NCBI RefSeq assembly: GCF_026341855.1
Contig: NZ_JAPENW010000001.1
Location: forward strand, 6,377,001-6,441,000
Direction: 5' to 3'
DNA from: Streptomyces sp. NBC_00568
Lineage (GTDB): Bacteria > Actinomycetota > Actinomycetes > Streptomycetales > Streptomycetaceae
DNA length: 64,000 bases
A model generated the notes under the pieces. It had not been told where the DNA came from and made no database searches. It saw only the letters and a list, made by a program, of their open reading frames with translations. Positions within the stretch are counted from its first letter, which is position 1, and each line of letters begins with the position of its first letter. Both the position numbers and the translations under genes were made by a program. Below, one piece after another: positions 25,849 through 34,192 of the stretch.

Positions 25849-27078
25849 ATGGCCGAGTTCACCATGGAGCTCAACGACGAACAGAAGGAGGTCCGGGACT
25901 GGCTGCACGGCTTCGCCGCCGATGTCATCCGCCCCGCGGCCGCCGAATGGGACGAGCGCGAAGAGACTCCCTGGCCGGTCATCCAGGAAGCCGCGAAGGT
26001 CGGCATCTACTCCCTGGACTTCTACGCCCAGCAGTACTTCGACCCCACCGGCCTCGGTATCCCGATGGCCATGGAGGAGCTGTTCTGGGGCGACGCGGGC
26101 ATCGCCCTCTCCATCGTCGGCACCGGCCTCGCCGCCGTGGGCGTCCTCGCCAACGGCACCGAGGAGCAGATCGGCACCTGGATCCCGCAGATGTACGGCG
26201 ATGCCAACGATGTCAAGGTCGCCGCCTTCTGCTCCTCCGAGCCGGACGCCGGCTCCGACGTCGCCTCGATGCGCACGCGTGCCGTCTACGACGAGGCCAA
26301 GGACGAGTGGGTCCTCAACGGCACGAAGACCTGGGCGACCAACGGTGGCATCGCCAATGTCCACGTCGTCGTCGCGGTCGTCGACGCGGACCTCGGCTCC
26401 AAGGGCCACGCCTCCTTCATCGTGCCGCCGAACACGCCCGGCCTGTCGCAGGGCCAGAAGTTCAAGAAGCACGGCATCCGCGCCTCGCACACCGCCGAGG
26501 TCGTCCTGGAGAACGTCCGCATCCCCGGCTCCTGCCTGCTCGGCGGCAAGGAGAAGCTCGACGAGCGCCTGGCCCGTGCCCGTGAGCGCGTCAGGGCCGG
26601 GGGCGGCGAGCGTGTGAAGAACGCCGCCATGGCCACGTTCGAGGCGTCCCGTCCGGCCGTCGGCGCCATGGCGGTGGGCACCGCGCGGGCCGCGTACGAG
26701 GTCGCCCTCGACTACGCGAAGACGCGTGAGCAGTTCGGCCGCCCGATCATCGACAACCAGGGTGTCGCCTTCCAGCTCGCCGACATGCGCACCTCGATCG
26801 ACGCTGCGCGGCTGCTGGTGTGGCGGGCGTCCTGGATGGCGATCAACGGCAAGCAGTTCACGGCGGCCGAGGGATCGATGTCGAAGCTGTTCGCCAGCGA
26901 GACGGCGAAGAAGGTCACCGGTCAGGCGATCCAGATCCTCGGCGGCAACGGCTACACGCGGGAGTACCCGGTGGAGCGGATGCACCGTGACGCGGCCATC
27001 TACACGATCTTCGAAGGCACCAGCGAGATCCAGCGGCTGGTGATCGCCCGGACGCTGTCCGGGATGCCGATCCGGTAG
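25849..27078 (+). CDS. Acyl-CoA dehydrogenase
   Basis: FAD-dependent acyl-CoA dehydrogenase of 409 residues, first step of beta-oxidation. Conserved parts are AAFCSSEPDAGSDVASM, WVLNGTKTWATNGG, the YAKTREQFGRPI helix, ILGGNGYTREYPVERMHRDA, and the catalytic Glu in YTIFEGTSEIQRLVIA. ATG at 25849 with GGAGG upstream. It is controlled, by inference, by the divergent TetR protein. Chain-length specificity is unknown. Confidence 0.93.
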   Translation: MAEFTMELNDEQKEVRDWLHGFAADVIRPAAAEWDEREETPWPVIQEAAKVGIYSLDFYAQQYFDPTGLGIPMAMEELFWGDAGIALSIVGTGLAAVGVLANGTEEQIGTWIPQMYGDANDVKVAAFCSSEPDAGSDVASMRTRAVYDEAKDEWVLNGTKTWATNGGIANVHVVVAVVDADLGSKGHASFIVPPNTPGLSQGQKFKKHGIRASHTAEVVLENVRIPGSCLLGGKEKLDERLARARERVRAGGGERVKNAAMATFEASRPAVGAMAVGTARAAYEVALDYAKTREQFGRPIIDNQGVAFQLADMRTSIDAARLLVWRASWMAINGKQFTAAEGSMSKLFASETAKKVTGQAIQILGGNGYTREYPVERMHRDAAIYTIFEGTSEIQRLVIARTLSGMPIR

Positions 27079-27134
27079 AGGGTCCGCGCGGGCGGGGGCG
27101 GTAGCGGCCCCGCGCTCGGTTCCCCGCAGCCTCG

Positions 27135-27210
27135 CACCCGTCACCGGGCGCCCGTCACCGGGCACCCGTCACCGGGCATCCGTCACCGGGCACCCGTCAC
27201 CGGGCACCCG
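27135..27210. repeat. Five 14-bp tandem repeats downstream of the dehydrogenase
   Basis: Five consecutive 14-bp units of consensus cacccgtcaccggg (27135-27204) plus a 6-base partial copy. Units 1, 3 and 5 are identical and units 2 and 4 each differ at one base. Each unit contains cccg and cggg, so neighbouring units can pair as hairpins. The array lies in a 330-bp stretch (27079-27408) with no other feature that I can support. Confidence 0.9.
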
Positions 27211-27408
27211 CGGATCACGGGTGTCCCAGTCCCATGGGGCGTCCGCACGCCCGGCCCGAGGGTGAGCATGTCCGGCTCGCCTTCGGGACGACGAACACCG
27301 GCTGGACCTGGGACATCGCACCGGACCGCGCTCGACCGGGGGCGCCGGGTCCCGGCATGGCACCCTGGTCGAAGGGGCTCGGAGTCAGCCGGACCGAAGG
27401 AGCACGCG

Positions 27409-28104
27409 ATGACGCCGACGGCCAGGGAACTGCTGGAGAGCACCACCGGGAAACTCGCCCCGGATCCCCATGCCAACCGGCTGCTGCCCGTGATCGCCCG
27501 GGGCGCCGCCCAGCGCAGCACGCTCGCGGCCCTCGCCCTCGAACAGCGCCATGTGATCGCCGCGGATCACCGCGCGTTCCTGCATCTGGCCGAACGGTCG
27601 GCGATCGGCACCCGGACCTCGGCCCCCGACCCGGCGTGCGCGGCCTTCTTCGAGATGCTCGCGGAGGGTGAGGCGCTGGCCCAGGACCGGCTCGCCGCCT
27701 TCGCCGCCGCCGTGGGGGCCGACGAGGCACGGGCGTCCGCGTACGAACCGCTCGCCGACTGCCAGGCCTACCCCGCGTACGTCGCCTGGCTCGCCCTGAA
27801 CGGGGAGCCGGTCGACGTCGTCCTCGCGCTCGGCGCCGACTACGCGGCGTGGGGTGGCTATTGCGAGACCATCGCCGAGGCCCTGCGCCACCACTACGGC
27901 TTCGGCGACGAGGCCTGCGGCTTCTTCGACTTCTTCGCCGCGCCCGCCCCCGAGCTGGAGCGCAGGGCGCTGGGCGCCGTGCAGGCCGGGCTCGACGCCG
28001 GGCGGGTCTCGCAGGACGACGTCCACCGCCACGGACGGCTGCTCCAGGCGTACGAGACGAAGTTCTGGCACGCCCTGTGGGAGCTGGACCAGCGGGTCGT
28101 CTGA
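27409..28104 (+). CDS. TenA/PqqC-like helical protein
   Basis: A 231-residue all-helical protein that resembles the TenA/THI-4/PqqC superfamily. Pointers are the region around PAYVAWLALNGEPVDVVLALGADYAAWGGYCETIAEALRHHYG (given by position, about 125-167) and a C-terminal helix ETKFWHALWEL. TenA enzymes hydrolyse thiamine precursors, but no thi gene is nearby and I cannot confirm the active-site Cys and Glu, so no function is assigned. ATG at 27409 after GAAGGAG. Confidence 0.6.
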   Translation: MTPTARELLESTTGKLAPDPHANRLLPVIARGAAQRSTLAALALEQRHVIAADHRAFLHLAERSAIGTRTSAPDPACAAFFEMLAEGEALAQDRLAAFAAAVGADEARASAYEPLADCQAYPAYVAWLALNGEPVDVVLALGADYAAWGGYCETIAEALRHHYGFGDEACGFFDFFAAPAPELERRALGAVQAGLDAGRVSQDDVHRHGRLLQAYETKFWHALWELDQRVV

Positions 28105-28214
28105 CGCCGGGTCTGCGGGGCGTCAAGGGCGGGTCGTTGCGGGGTTCGGGCGGCCGCCGCTCAGCGGGCCGCCCGTCGCCCGTACGGGCCGGAGGCCGGG
28201 AGGGAGCCCGTCGC

Positions 28215-28454
28215 TCAGCCGCCGCTCGTCCCGCTGCTGTGCGCGATGCAGGCGACGTCGATCCGGTCGGCCAGCTTGGCCAGCTCGATCGTGAGCGCGG
28301 CCACCGTGTCCTCGTCGAGGCCGTCCTGGCCGGCCTCCACCAGATGCAGCCAGCGGCCGCCCACCGTGCGGAGCAGCTTGCTGACGTCGGCGGCCGACAC
28401 CTGCAACGTGCCGCGGTCGTCGACGATCAGAGGGAGGGTCACTTCGCGGTTCAC
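28215..28454 (-). CDS. Small conserved Streptomyces protein, possibly leaderless
   Basis: A 79-residue acidic protein starting VNREVTLPLIVDDRGTLQVS (GTG) with no signal or membrane segment. I recall similar small proteins grouped as DUF6213 in Streptomyces, without a function. No ribosome site precedes the GTG, but TACGAT lies seven bases upstream as a good -10 box, which places transcription start at the GTG itself. It follows the aldehyde dehydrogenase gene on the same strand by 25 bp. Confidence 0.75.
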   Translation of the reverse strand: MNREVTLPLIVDDRGTLQVSAADVSKLLRTVGGRWLHLVEAGQDGLDEDTVAALTIELAKLADRIDVACIAHSSGTSGG

Positions 28455-28479
28455 AGGGGGGATCGTAACTGCGGAACGC

Positions 28480-29871
28480 TCACGCTCCGTGCCATACGGT
28501 GGTGATGTTGCAGAACTCTCGGATTCCGTGCCCCGACAGCTCACGCCCGTAGCCCGACCGCTTCTCCCCGCCGAAGGGGAACGCCGGGTGCGAGGCCGTC
28601 ATCCCGTTGAAGAAAACCCCTCCCGCGTCCAGATCGCGGACGAACCGTTCCCCCTCGGCCTCGTCGCGCGTCCAGACGTTCGAGCTGAGCCCGAACGGGG
28701 TGTCGTTGGCGATGGCGACCGCCTCGTCGAGGTCGGCCGCCCGGTACAGCGTGGCGACGGGCCCGAAGGTCTCCTCCTGGTGGACGCGCATCTCGGGGGT
28801 GATGTCGGTGAGCACCGTCGGCGCGTAGTACCAGCCGTCGCCGAAACCGTCGGGGCGTCCACCGCCGCACAGCACCGTCGCGCCGTTCTCCACCGCGTCG
28901 TCGACGAGTTCCTCCAGGTCGGCGCGGCCCTGCTCGGTGGAGAGCGGCCCGATCTCGGTGTCCTCCTCGAGCGGGTCGCCGACCTTGAGGGCCCGCATGC
29001 CCGCCGCGAAGCGCTCCGCGAAGACGTCGAACACGTCGGTGTGCACGATGAACCGCTTGGCGGCGATGCACGACTGACCGTTGTTCTGCGCACGCGCCGT
29101 CACGGCGATCTTCGCGGCGCGCTCGACGTCGGCGGACGGCATCACGACGTACGGGTCGCTTCCGCCCAGCTCCAGCACCGTCTTCTTCACCTCGTCCCCG
29201 GCGACCGAGGCGACCGCCCGCCCCGCCGGTTCGCTTCCGGTGAGGGTGGCTGCCTTGACGCGCGGGTCGCGCAGGATGCCCTCGACCGCTCCCGACCCGA
29301 TCAGCAGCGTCTGGAAGCAGCCCTCGGGGAAGCCCGCCCGGCGGAACAGGTCTTCCAGGTAGAGGGCGGTCTGCGGCACGTTCGAGGCGTGCTTGAGCAG
29401 GCCCACGTTGCCCGCCATCAGCGCGGGCGCGGCGAAGCGCACCACCTGCCAGAGCGGGAAGTTCCAGGGCATCACGGCGAGCACGGGGCCGAGCGGCCGG
29501 TAGCGCGCGAGGACTCTGGAGGCCCCGGAGTCCGCGGCGTCGGCGGGGGCGGCCAGTTCGTCGGCGAGCAGGTCCTCGGCGTGGTCGGCGTACCAGCGCA
29601 TGGCCTTGGCGCACTTGGCGGCCTCCGCCCGGGCCTGCTTGACCGGCTTGCCCATCTCGGTGGTCATCACCCGGCCGATGTCCTGCACGTCCCCGTCCAG
29701 GAGCTCCGCGGCCCGGTGCATCAGCCGGGCGCGCTCCGCGAAGGACGTGGTGCGATGGGTGCGGAACGCGGACTCGGCTGCAGCGAGCCTGCGCTCGATC
29801 TCCTCGGCGCCGAGCGCGTCGTACGTCTTGAGCGTCTCGCCGTTCGCCGGGTTCACCGTCGCGATGGGCAT
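28480..29871 (-). CDS. Aldehyde dehydrogenase, succinate-semialdehyde type
   Basis: NAD(P)-dependent aldehyde dehydrogenase of 463 residues, length and sequence like the short bacterial succinate-semialdehyde dehydrogenases (GabD/Sad). Active-site residues visible: Asn137 in MPWNFPLWQ, Glu234 in VLELGGSDPY, and Cys268 in NNGQSCIAAKR. The start is ATG at 29871 after AGGAGG. No gabT lies nearby, so the substrate is inferred from family only. Confidence 0.88.
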   Translation of the reverse strand: MPIATVNPANGETLKTYDALGAEEIERRLAAAESAFRTHRTTSFAERARLMHRAAELLDGDVQDIGRVMTTEMGKPVKQARAEAAKCAKAMRWYADHAEDLLADELAAPADAADSGASRVLARYRPLGPVLAVMPWNFPLWQVVRFAAPALMAGNVGLLKHASNVPQTALYLEDLFRRAGFPEGCFQTLLIGSGAVEGILRDPRVKAATLTGSEPAGRAVASVAGDEVKKTVLELGGSDPYVVMPSADVERAAKIAVTARAQNNGQSCIAAKRFIVHTDVFDVFAERFAAGMRALKVGDPLEEDTEIGPLSTEQGRADLEELVDDAVENGATVLCGGGRPDGFGDGWYYAPTVLTDITPEMRVHQEETFGPVATLYRAADLDEAVAIANDTPFGLSSNVWTRDEAEGERFVRDLDAGGVFFNGMTASHPAFPFGGEKRSGYGRELSGHGIREFCNITTVWHGA

Positions 29872-29980
29872 GGCCGACCTCCTGAAAGCGGGCTGTTCCT
29901 CGACCCTCCCGCGCGGCGCGGTGCGGCGCAACGCGGAGGGCGTCTCGGGGAGCCGGTGCACCTGGCCCGGACACCGGTTC

Positions 29981-30457
29981 TCAGCCCGAGTGCTCCGCCA
30001 GCCGGTCGAGGAACACGGCCTGTGCCTTCACGATCAGCGTCCGGGCCCGGTCCGGGGTCATCCACTCCACCCGGTCCAGCTCGGGGAACTCCTGCCGCTG
30101 TCCCGACTTCGGCGGCCACTCCATGGTGAACGTGCCGGGGACCACGGCCGCCGGATCGAGATCCGACTCGATGGCCCAGGCCGTGACGACCTTGCCGTTG
30201 GTCTGCGTGACCTCGCCGAGCGGGACCGCCTCCCCGTCGGGCGGCGGCAGCCCGAGCTCCTCCCGGAACTCGCGACGGGCCGCGTCCCAGGCCGTCTCGT
30301 CGGGCTCGTACTCGCCTTTGGGAACGGACCAGGCGCCTGCGTCCCGCCGTGCGAAGAACGGGCCGCCCATATGGCCGAGCAATACCTCCAGGCCGTTGTC
30401 GGTGTGCCGGAACAACAGCAGTCCGGCGCTCCTCTTTCCGTGCTGCTTTCCGCTCAT
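29981..30457 (-). CDS. NUDIX hydrolase
   Basis: A 158-residue NUDIX-fold phosphohydrolase. The NUDIX box GEYEPDETAWDAARREFREE plus LGL is complete (about residues 48-70). Preceding FFARRDAGAWSVPKG is typical of the DR1025/MutT-like subgroup that often travels with DNA ligases. It overlaps the ligase stop by four bases (ATGA), so the two are cotranslated. Likely role is housecleaning of a nucleotide or a 5' end in a repair setting. Confidence 0.9.
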   Translation of the reverse strand: MSGKQHGKRSAGLLLFRHTDNGLEVLLGHMGGPFFARRDAGAWSVPKGEYEPDETAWDAARREFREELGLPPPDGEAVPLGEVTQTNGKVVTAWAIESDLDPAAVVPGTFTMEWPPKSGQRQEFPELDRVEWMTPDRARTLIVKAQAVFLDRLAEHSG

Positions 30458-31992
30458 CGCGTCACCTCCGGGTGTGCGGCGAGCAGCGTGTCGACCGTGT
30501 CGGCCTCGGCCGGCGGTTTGTCCTCGCGATAGCGCACGACCCGGGCGAAGCGGAGGGTGACCCCGGCGGGGTAGCGGGTGGACCTCTGCAGGCCGTCGTA
30601 CGCAATCTCGACGACGAGTTCGGGCCGTACGGTCACCACGTGCCCGTCGTCCTCGACGGCCAGCTCCCGGAGCCGTTCGGTCTGCCAGGTGAGCATCGCG
30701 TCGGTCATGCCCTTGAACGTCTTGCCGAGCATGGCGAAGGAGCCGTCGCCGGTGCGGGCGCCCAGGTGCAGGTTGGAGAGCTTGCCGGTGCGCCGCCCGT
30801 GGCCCCACTCGGCCGCGAGGACCACCAGGTCGAGGGTGTGCACGGGCTTGACCTTCAGCCAGGACGCTCCGCGCCGCCCCGCGCTGTACGGGGCGTCCAG
30901 GGCCTTCACGACGACGCCCTCGTGGCCCCGGGCGAGCGTGTCGGCGAGGAACTTCTCGGCCTCGGCGGCCTGGTCGGGCCCCGGCACCAGCGTCCGCCGG
31001 ACCCGCATCGGCTCGGGCACCAGCCGTGCCAGTTCCGCGTGCCGCTCGGTGAACGGCAGGTCCAGCAGCTCCCGCCCGTCGACGGAGAGGGCGTCGAAGA
31101 AGACGGGGGAGACGGGCACCGTCCGCGCGGCCGTCGCCACGTCCACGCGGGACCCCACCCGGCCGGCCGTCTCCTGGAAGGAACGCGGCCGCCCCTGGTC
31201 GTCCAGCGCGATCACCTCACCGTCCAGGATGAACCGCTCGCCGCGCAACTCCAGTGCCGCGTCGGTGAGTTCGGGCAGCCGGTCGGTGATGTCGTCGAGG
31301 GTGCGGGTGTAGACGCGGACGTCCTCGCCGTCGCGGTGCAGCTGTACGCGGATGCCGTCGAGTTTCTCCTCGACCGCGCAGGCGCCGAGCTTGCCGACCG
31401 CCTCGGACACGGAGGCGGCGGTGTGCGCCAGCATCGGGAGCACCGGGCGGCCGACGGTGAGCCGGAAGCCGTCCAGGGCCCGCGGGCCGTCCGCGAGGAG
31501 GGCCCGCGCCACCGCCTGCAGCGAACCGGCGAGCATCACCGCCCGGCGTACGTCCCCGGCGGGCGCGCCGGTCGCCTCGGCGAGCCCCTCGACCGCGACC
31601 GCGTCCAGCGCGCCCTGACGCACCTCGCCGGTGAGCAGCCCGAACAGGAAACGCTGTTCGTCCTCGGTGGCCGCCGCCATCAACTCGCCCACCAGGCGGG
31701 CCCGTTCGGCCTGTGATCCGGTGCCGGAGACCTGGCCGAGCGCGGTGAGCCGGGCGTCGACCTCGCGCACGGTGAGGGTGGGCTCGACGGCCGGGTCGAC
31801 CTGTCTGCTCAGCACCTTCCAGCCGATGCCGAGCCGGCCCTGCGGCAGCCGGCCCGCCAGATACGGGATCACGATCGGCACGTCGTCCGCTTCGGCATCC
31901 CGGAACAGCTCCGCGAGCAGAGCTGTCTTCCGGGACCGCGCCGAGGTGGCGGCGACCTCCTGGGACACATGGGCGAGCCGGCTCAGCAGCAT
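30454..31992 (-). CDS. lig: ATP-dependent DNA ligase
   Basis: ATP-dependent DNA ligase of 512 residues, like mycobacterial LigB. The N-terminal DNA-binding domain has GRLPQGRLGIGW. The adenylation site is Lys210 in VEEKLDGIRVQ, with FILDGEVIALD, EGVVVKALDAPY and WLKVKP as later nucleotidyltransferase motifs. It complements the essential NAD ligase and probably acts in repair. The downstream NUDIX gene overlaps its end. Confidence 0.94.
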   Translation of the reverse strand: MLLSRLAHVSQEVAATSARSRKTALLAELFRDAEADDVPIVIPYLAGRLPQGRLGIGWKVLSRQVDPAVEPTLTVREVDARLTALGQVSGTGSQAERARLVGELMAAATEDEQRFLFGLLTGEVRQGALDAVAVEGLAEATGAPAGDVRRAVMLAGSLQAVARALLADGPRALDGFRLTVGRPVLPMLAHTAASVSEAVGKLGACAVEEKLDGIRVQLHRDGEDVRVYTRTLDDITDRLPELTDAALELRGERFILDGEVIALDDQGRPRSFQETAGRVGSRVDVATAARTVPVSPVFFDALSVDGRELLDLPFTERHAELARLVPEPMRVRRTLVPGPDQAAEAEKFLADTLARGHEGVVVKALDAPYSAGRRGASWLKVKPVHTLDLVVLAAEWGHGRRTGKLSNLHLGARTGDGSFAMLGKTFKGMTDAMLTWQTERLRELAVEDDGHVVTVRPELVVEIAYDGLQRSTRYPAGVTLRFARVVRYREDKPPAEADTVDTLLAAHPEVTR

Positions 31993-32393
31993 CTAGCCAT
32001 GGTGCAACGCCGACGCCGGGTTCACACCCGTACGCGGCGGGGCCCGGTCGTACGGCGTCCGTCGCCGCGTGGGGGCGCCGGTGTCGCGGAGGTGCGCCGG
32101 GGCCTCGCCGGAGGGGGCGGCACGGGACCCATGGGTTGCGCCCCCGGGCGATGCCGGTCCACGGTCGCGCGATGCCGGGTCGGCCGTCCCGTGCGGCCGC
32201 ACGGCCTCGCGGGACGGGGCGCCCGGCTCGCCCCCGGGGTGGCCCGGTCCCGCCCCCGCGCGGGCGGGATTCCTGGCCTGCCGCCGGGCGCCCGAGCCGT
32301 GCCACCGTGCGGAGGAGTCTCCGGCCCGTTGCACGGCGGCGGCATGGCCTGCCCTCCGCTCGGAGGGCAGGACCGGGCCCCGCTCCCGGCGGT
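31993..32393. other. 401-bp gap without a supported gene
   Basis: Extremely GC-rich sequence between the start of the ligase gene and the stop of the flavoprotein gene. Open frames exist on both strands but encode Arg/Pro/Gly-rich sequence with no start signals, as expected by chance. The ligase promoter should lie at the left end; I see no clear elements. Confidence 0.5.
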
Positions 32394-33338
32394 CTAGCCC
32401 TGCCCCCGCGCCACGGCCGCGTCGATGTCGGTGAAGAGCAGTTCGCCGTTGAGCGTGGCCGCCGCGCGGTAGCCGCCGCTCGCCGCGTTCACGACCTGCT
32501 CCGCGAAACCGGCGGCGTTGCCCGCCGCCCAGACGCCGGGCACGCTCGTCAGTCCCGTCGGGTCCACCACCGGATACGAGCCGAACGGCGTCTCGCGCAG
32601 CTCCGCGCCCAACCGGTCGAGCAGACCGGTCTGCGGCACGGGCCGCGGCGCCACGAACAGCACCGAGCGGTCGTGCGTGGTCCCGTCCGCGAGACGCACA
32701 CCGGTGAGCCGGTCGGCGACGACCACGAGCTCCGCGACCTCGCCCGGCACCACGGCGACCCCCGCCGCGGCGAGCCGGCGCAGGTCCTCGTCGGAGAGCT
32801 CGTCCTCGCCGACCGTGTGCAGGAACAGCGTCACGTCCTTCGACCACTGGCTGACCATCAGCGCCTGGTGCACGCTCATCGGCGTACCGGCCAGCACGCC
32901 GAAGGCCTGGTCGCGGACCTCCCAGCCGTGGCAGTACGGGCAGTGCAGCACATCGCGCCCGAAGCGCTCGGCGACGCCCGGCACCGACGGCAGCTCGTCG
33001 ACCAGCCCCGTGGTGACGATCAGGCGGCGCGCGTGGACGGTGGGCCCGGCCCCGACCGTGACGTCGAACTCCCCGGCGCCGTCCCGGACCACGTCCACCA
33101 CCCGGTCCCGGACGATCTCCACCCCGTACCCCTCGACCTCCCGCCGGCCCGCGGCGAGGAACTCGGCGGGCGGCATCCCGTCCCGGGTCAGATAGCCCTG
33201 CAGGTGCGCCGCGGGCGCGTTGCGCGGCTCGCCCGCGTCGACAACGAGCGTGCGGCGCCGCGCCCGGCCGAGGACCAGCGCCGCGGAGAGTCCGGCCGTG
33301 CCGCCGCCGACGACGACCACTTCGTATGTCCCGGTCAT
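32394..33338 (-). CDS. Thioredoxin-reductase-like FAD/NAD(P) oxidoreductase
   Basis: Flavoprotein of 314 residues related to TrxB and AhpF reductase domains. FAD-binding VVVGGGTAGLSAALVLGRA is at about 8-26 and the redox pair CPYC in HCPYCHGWEV near 135. The NAD(P)-binding region is less canonical than in TrxB, and the C-terminal VWAAGNAAGFAEQVVNAASGG is typical. Start ATG at 33338 after GGAGGT. It is divergent from an XRE-cupin regulator gene, whose product probably controls it. The partner disulfide protein is unknown. Confidence 0.88.
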   Translation of the reverse strand: MTGTYEVVVVGGGTAGLSAALVLGRARRRTLVVDAGEPRNAPAAHLQGYLTRDGMPPAEFLAAGRREVEGYGVEIVRDRVVDVVRDGAGEFDVTVGAGPTVHARRLIVTTGLVDELPSVPGVAERFGRDVLHCPYCHGWEVRDQAFGVLAGTPMSVHQALMVSQWSKDVTLFLHTVGEDELSDEDLRRLAAAGVAVVPGEVAELVVVADRLTGVRLADGTTHDRSVLFVAPRPVPQTGLLDRLGAELRETPFGSYPVVDPTGLTSVPGVWAAGNAAGFAEQVVNAASGGYRAAATLNGELLFTDIDAAVARGQG

Positions 33339-33382
33339 GGTGACCACCTCCATGTGGAGAAGGTCGCTCGATACGGGCCGGA

Positions 33383-33411
33383 TTGACAAATGGCTTTGCC
33401 GATTCTGCAAT
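33383..33411 (+). promoter_or_regulatory. Promoter with internal operator, leaderless start of the XRE gene
   Basis: TTGACA (33383-33388) and TGCAAT (33406-33411) are spaced by 17 bp. The ATG at 33418 lies where transcription should begin, so the mRNA is probably leaderless. An inverted repeat TTGC-N7-GCAA (33396-33410) lies between and over the boxes and could be the operator for the regulator itself. Confidence 0.65.
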
Positions 33412-33417
33412 ATGGGC

Positions 33418-34062
33418 ATGAGTGACGCGGCCCATGCGGGTGAGAGTGACGGAGTCCGGCAGGCAGCGGGCGGCGACGCGGCGACGGACGAGGTCCTCGC
33501 CGAGGTGGGTCCGCGGCTGCGCCGGATCAGGAAGGATCGCGGCGCGACGCTGGCCGGACTGTCCGAGGCGACCGGTATCTCCGTGAGCACGCTGTCGCGC
33601 CTGGAGTCGGGGCTGCGCAAGCCCAGCCTGGAGCTGCTGCTGCCCATCGCGCGGGCCCATCAGGTCCCGCTGGACGAACTGGTCGGCGCCCCGCCGGTCG
33701 GCGACCCCCGGGTGCGCGCCGAGCCGATCGTGCGGTACGGCCGTACGCACTGGCCGCTGACCCGCCAGCCCGGCGGACTCCAGGCCTACAAGGTGCTCGA
33801 ACCGCAGCGGACGATGGCGCCCGATCCGCGCACGCACGAGGGCTACGAGTGGCTGTACGTGCTGTCCGGGCGGCTGCGGCTGGTGCTCGGCGAGCACGAC
33901 GTCGTGCTGGGGGCGGGGGAGGCCGCGGAGTTCGACACCCGGGTTCCGCACTGGTTCGGGTCGACGGGGGAGGGGCCCGTGGAGTTCCTGAGCCTGTTCG
34001 GGCCGCAGGGTGAGCGGATGCATGTACGGGCGCGGCCCAAGGTGCGCGGCAAGGAGCTGTGA
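33418..34062 (+). CDS. XRE-family regulator with C-terminal cupin domain
   Basis: Transcription factor of about 214 residues. The helix-turn-helix is GPRLRRIRKDRGATLAGLSE followed by TGISVSTLSRLESGLRKPSLELLL. A small cupin domain occupies the C-terminal half (HEGYEWLYVLSGRLRLVLGEHDVVLGAGEAAEF, by position about 135-170) and should bind a small ligand. The ATG at 33418 is chosen from the promoter spacing; an ATG six bases earlier is the alternative. It probably regulates itself and the divergent flavoprotein. Confidence 0.9.
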   Translation: MSDAAHAGESDGVRQAAGGDAATDEVLAEVGPRLRRIRKDRGATLAGLSEATGISVSTLSRLESGLRKPSLELLLPIARAHQVPLDELVGAPPVGDPRVRAEPIVRYGRTHWPLTRQPGGLQAYKVLEPQRTMAPDPRTHEGYEWLYVLSGRLRLVLGEHDVVLGAGEAAEFDTRVPHWFGSTGEGPVEFLSLFGPQGERMHVRARPKVRGKEL

Positions 34063-34192
34063 GAACCGGCGGCGGGGCCGCTCGCGAGGGGCGTGGCGAA
34101 GACGACGGGCGTCACCTGTTCCCAGGTGGGCAAGCGACCGCTTAGTATGCCTTCGACCCCGGTCAGACGACGCAGTCCCCTGGAGGCCCCTC

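Noticed and set aside
31993..32393. Plus-strand frame of about 140 codons in the gap after the ligase gene
   Set aside because: No ribosome site, Arg/Gly/Pro-rich translation and no resemblance to any protein family.
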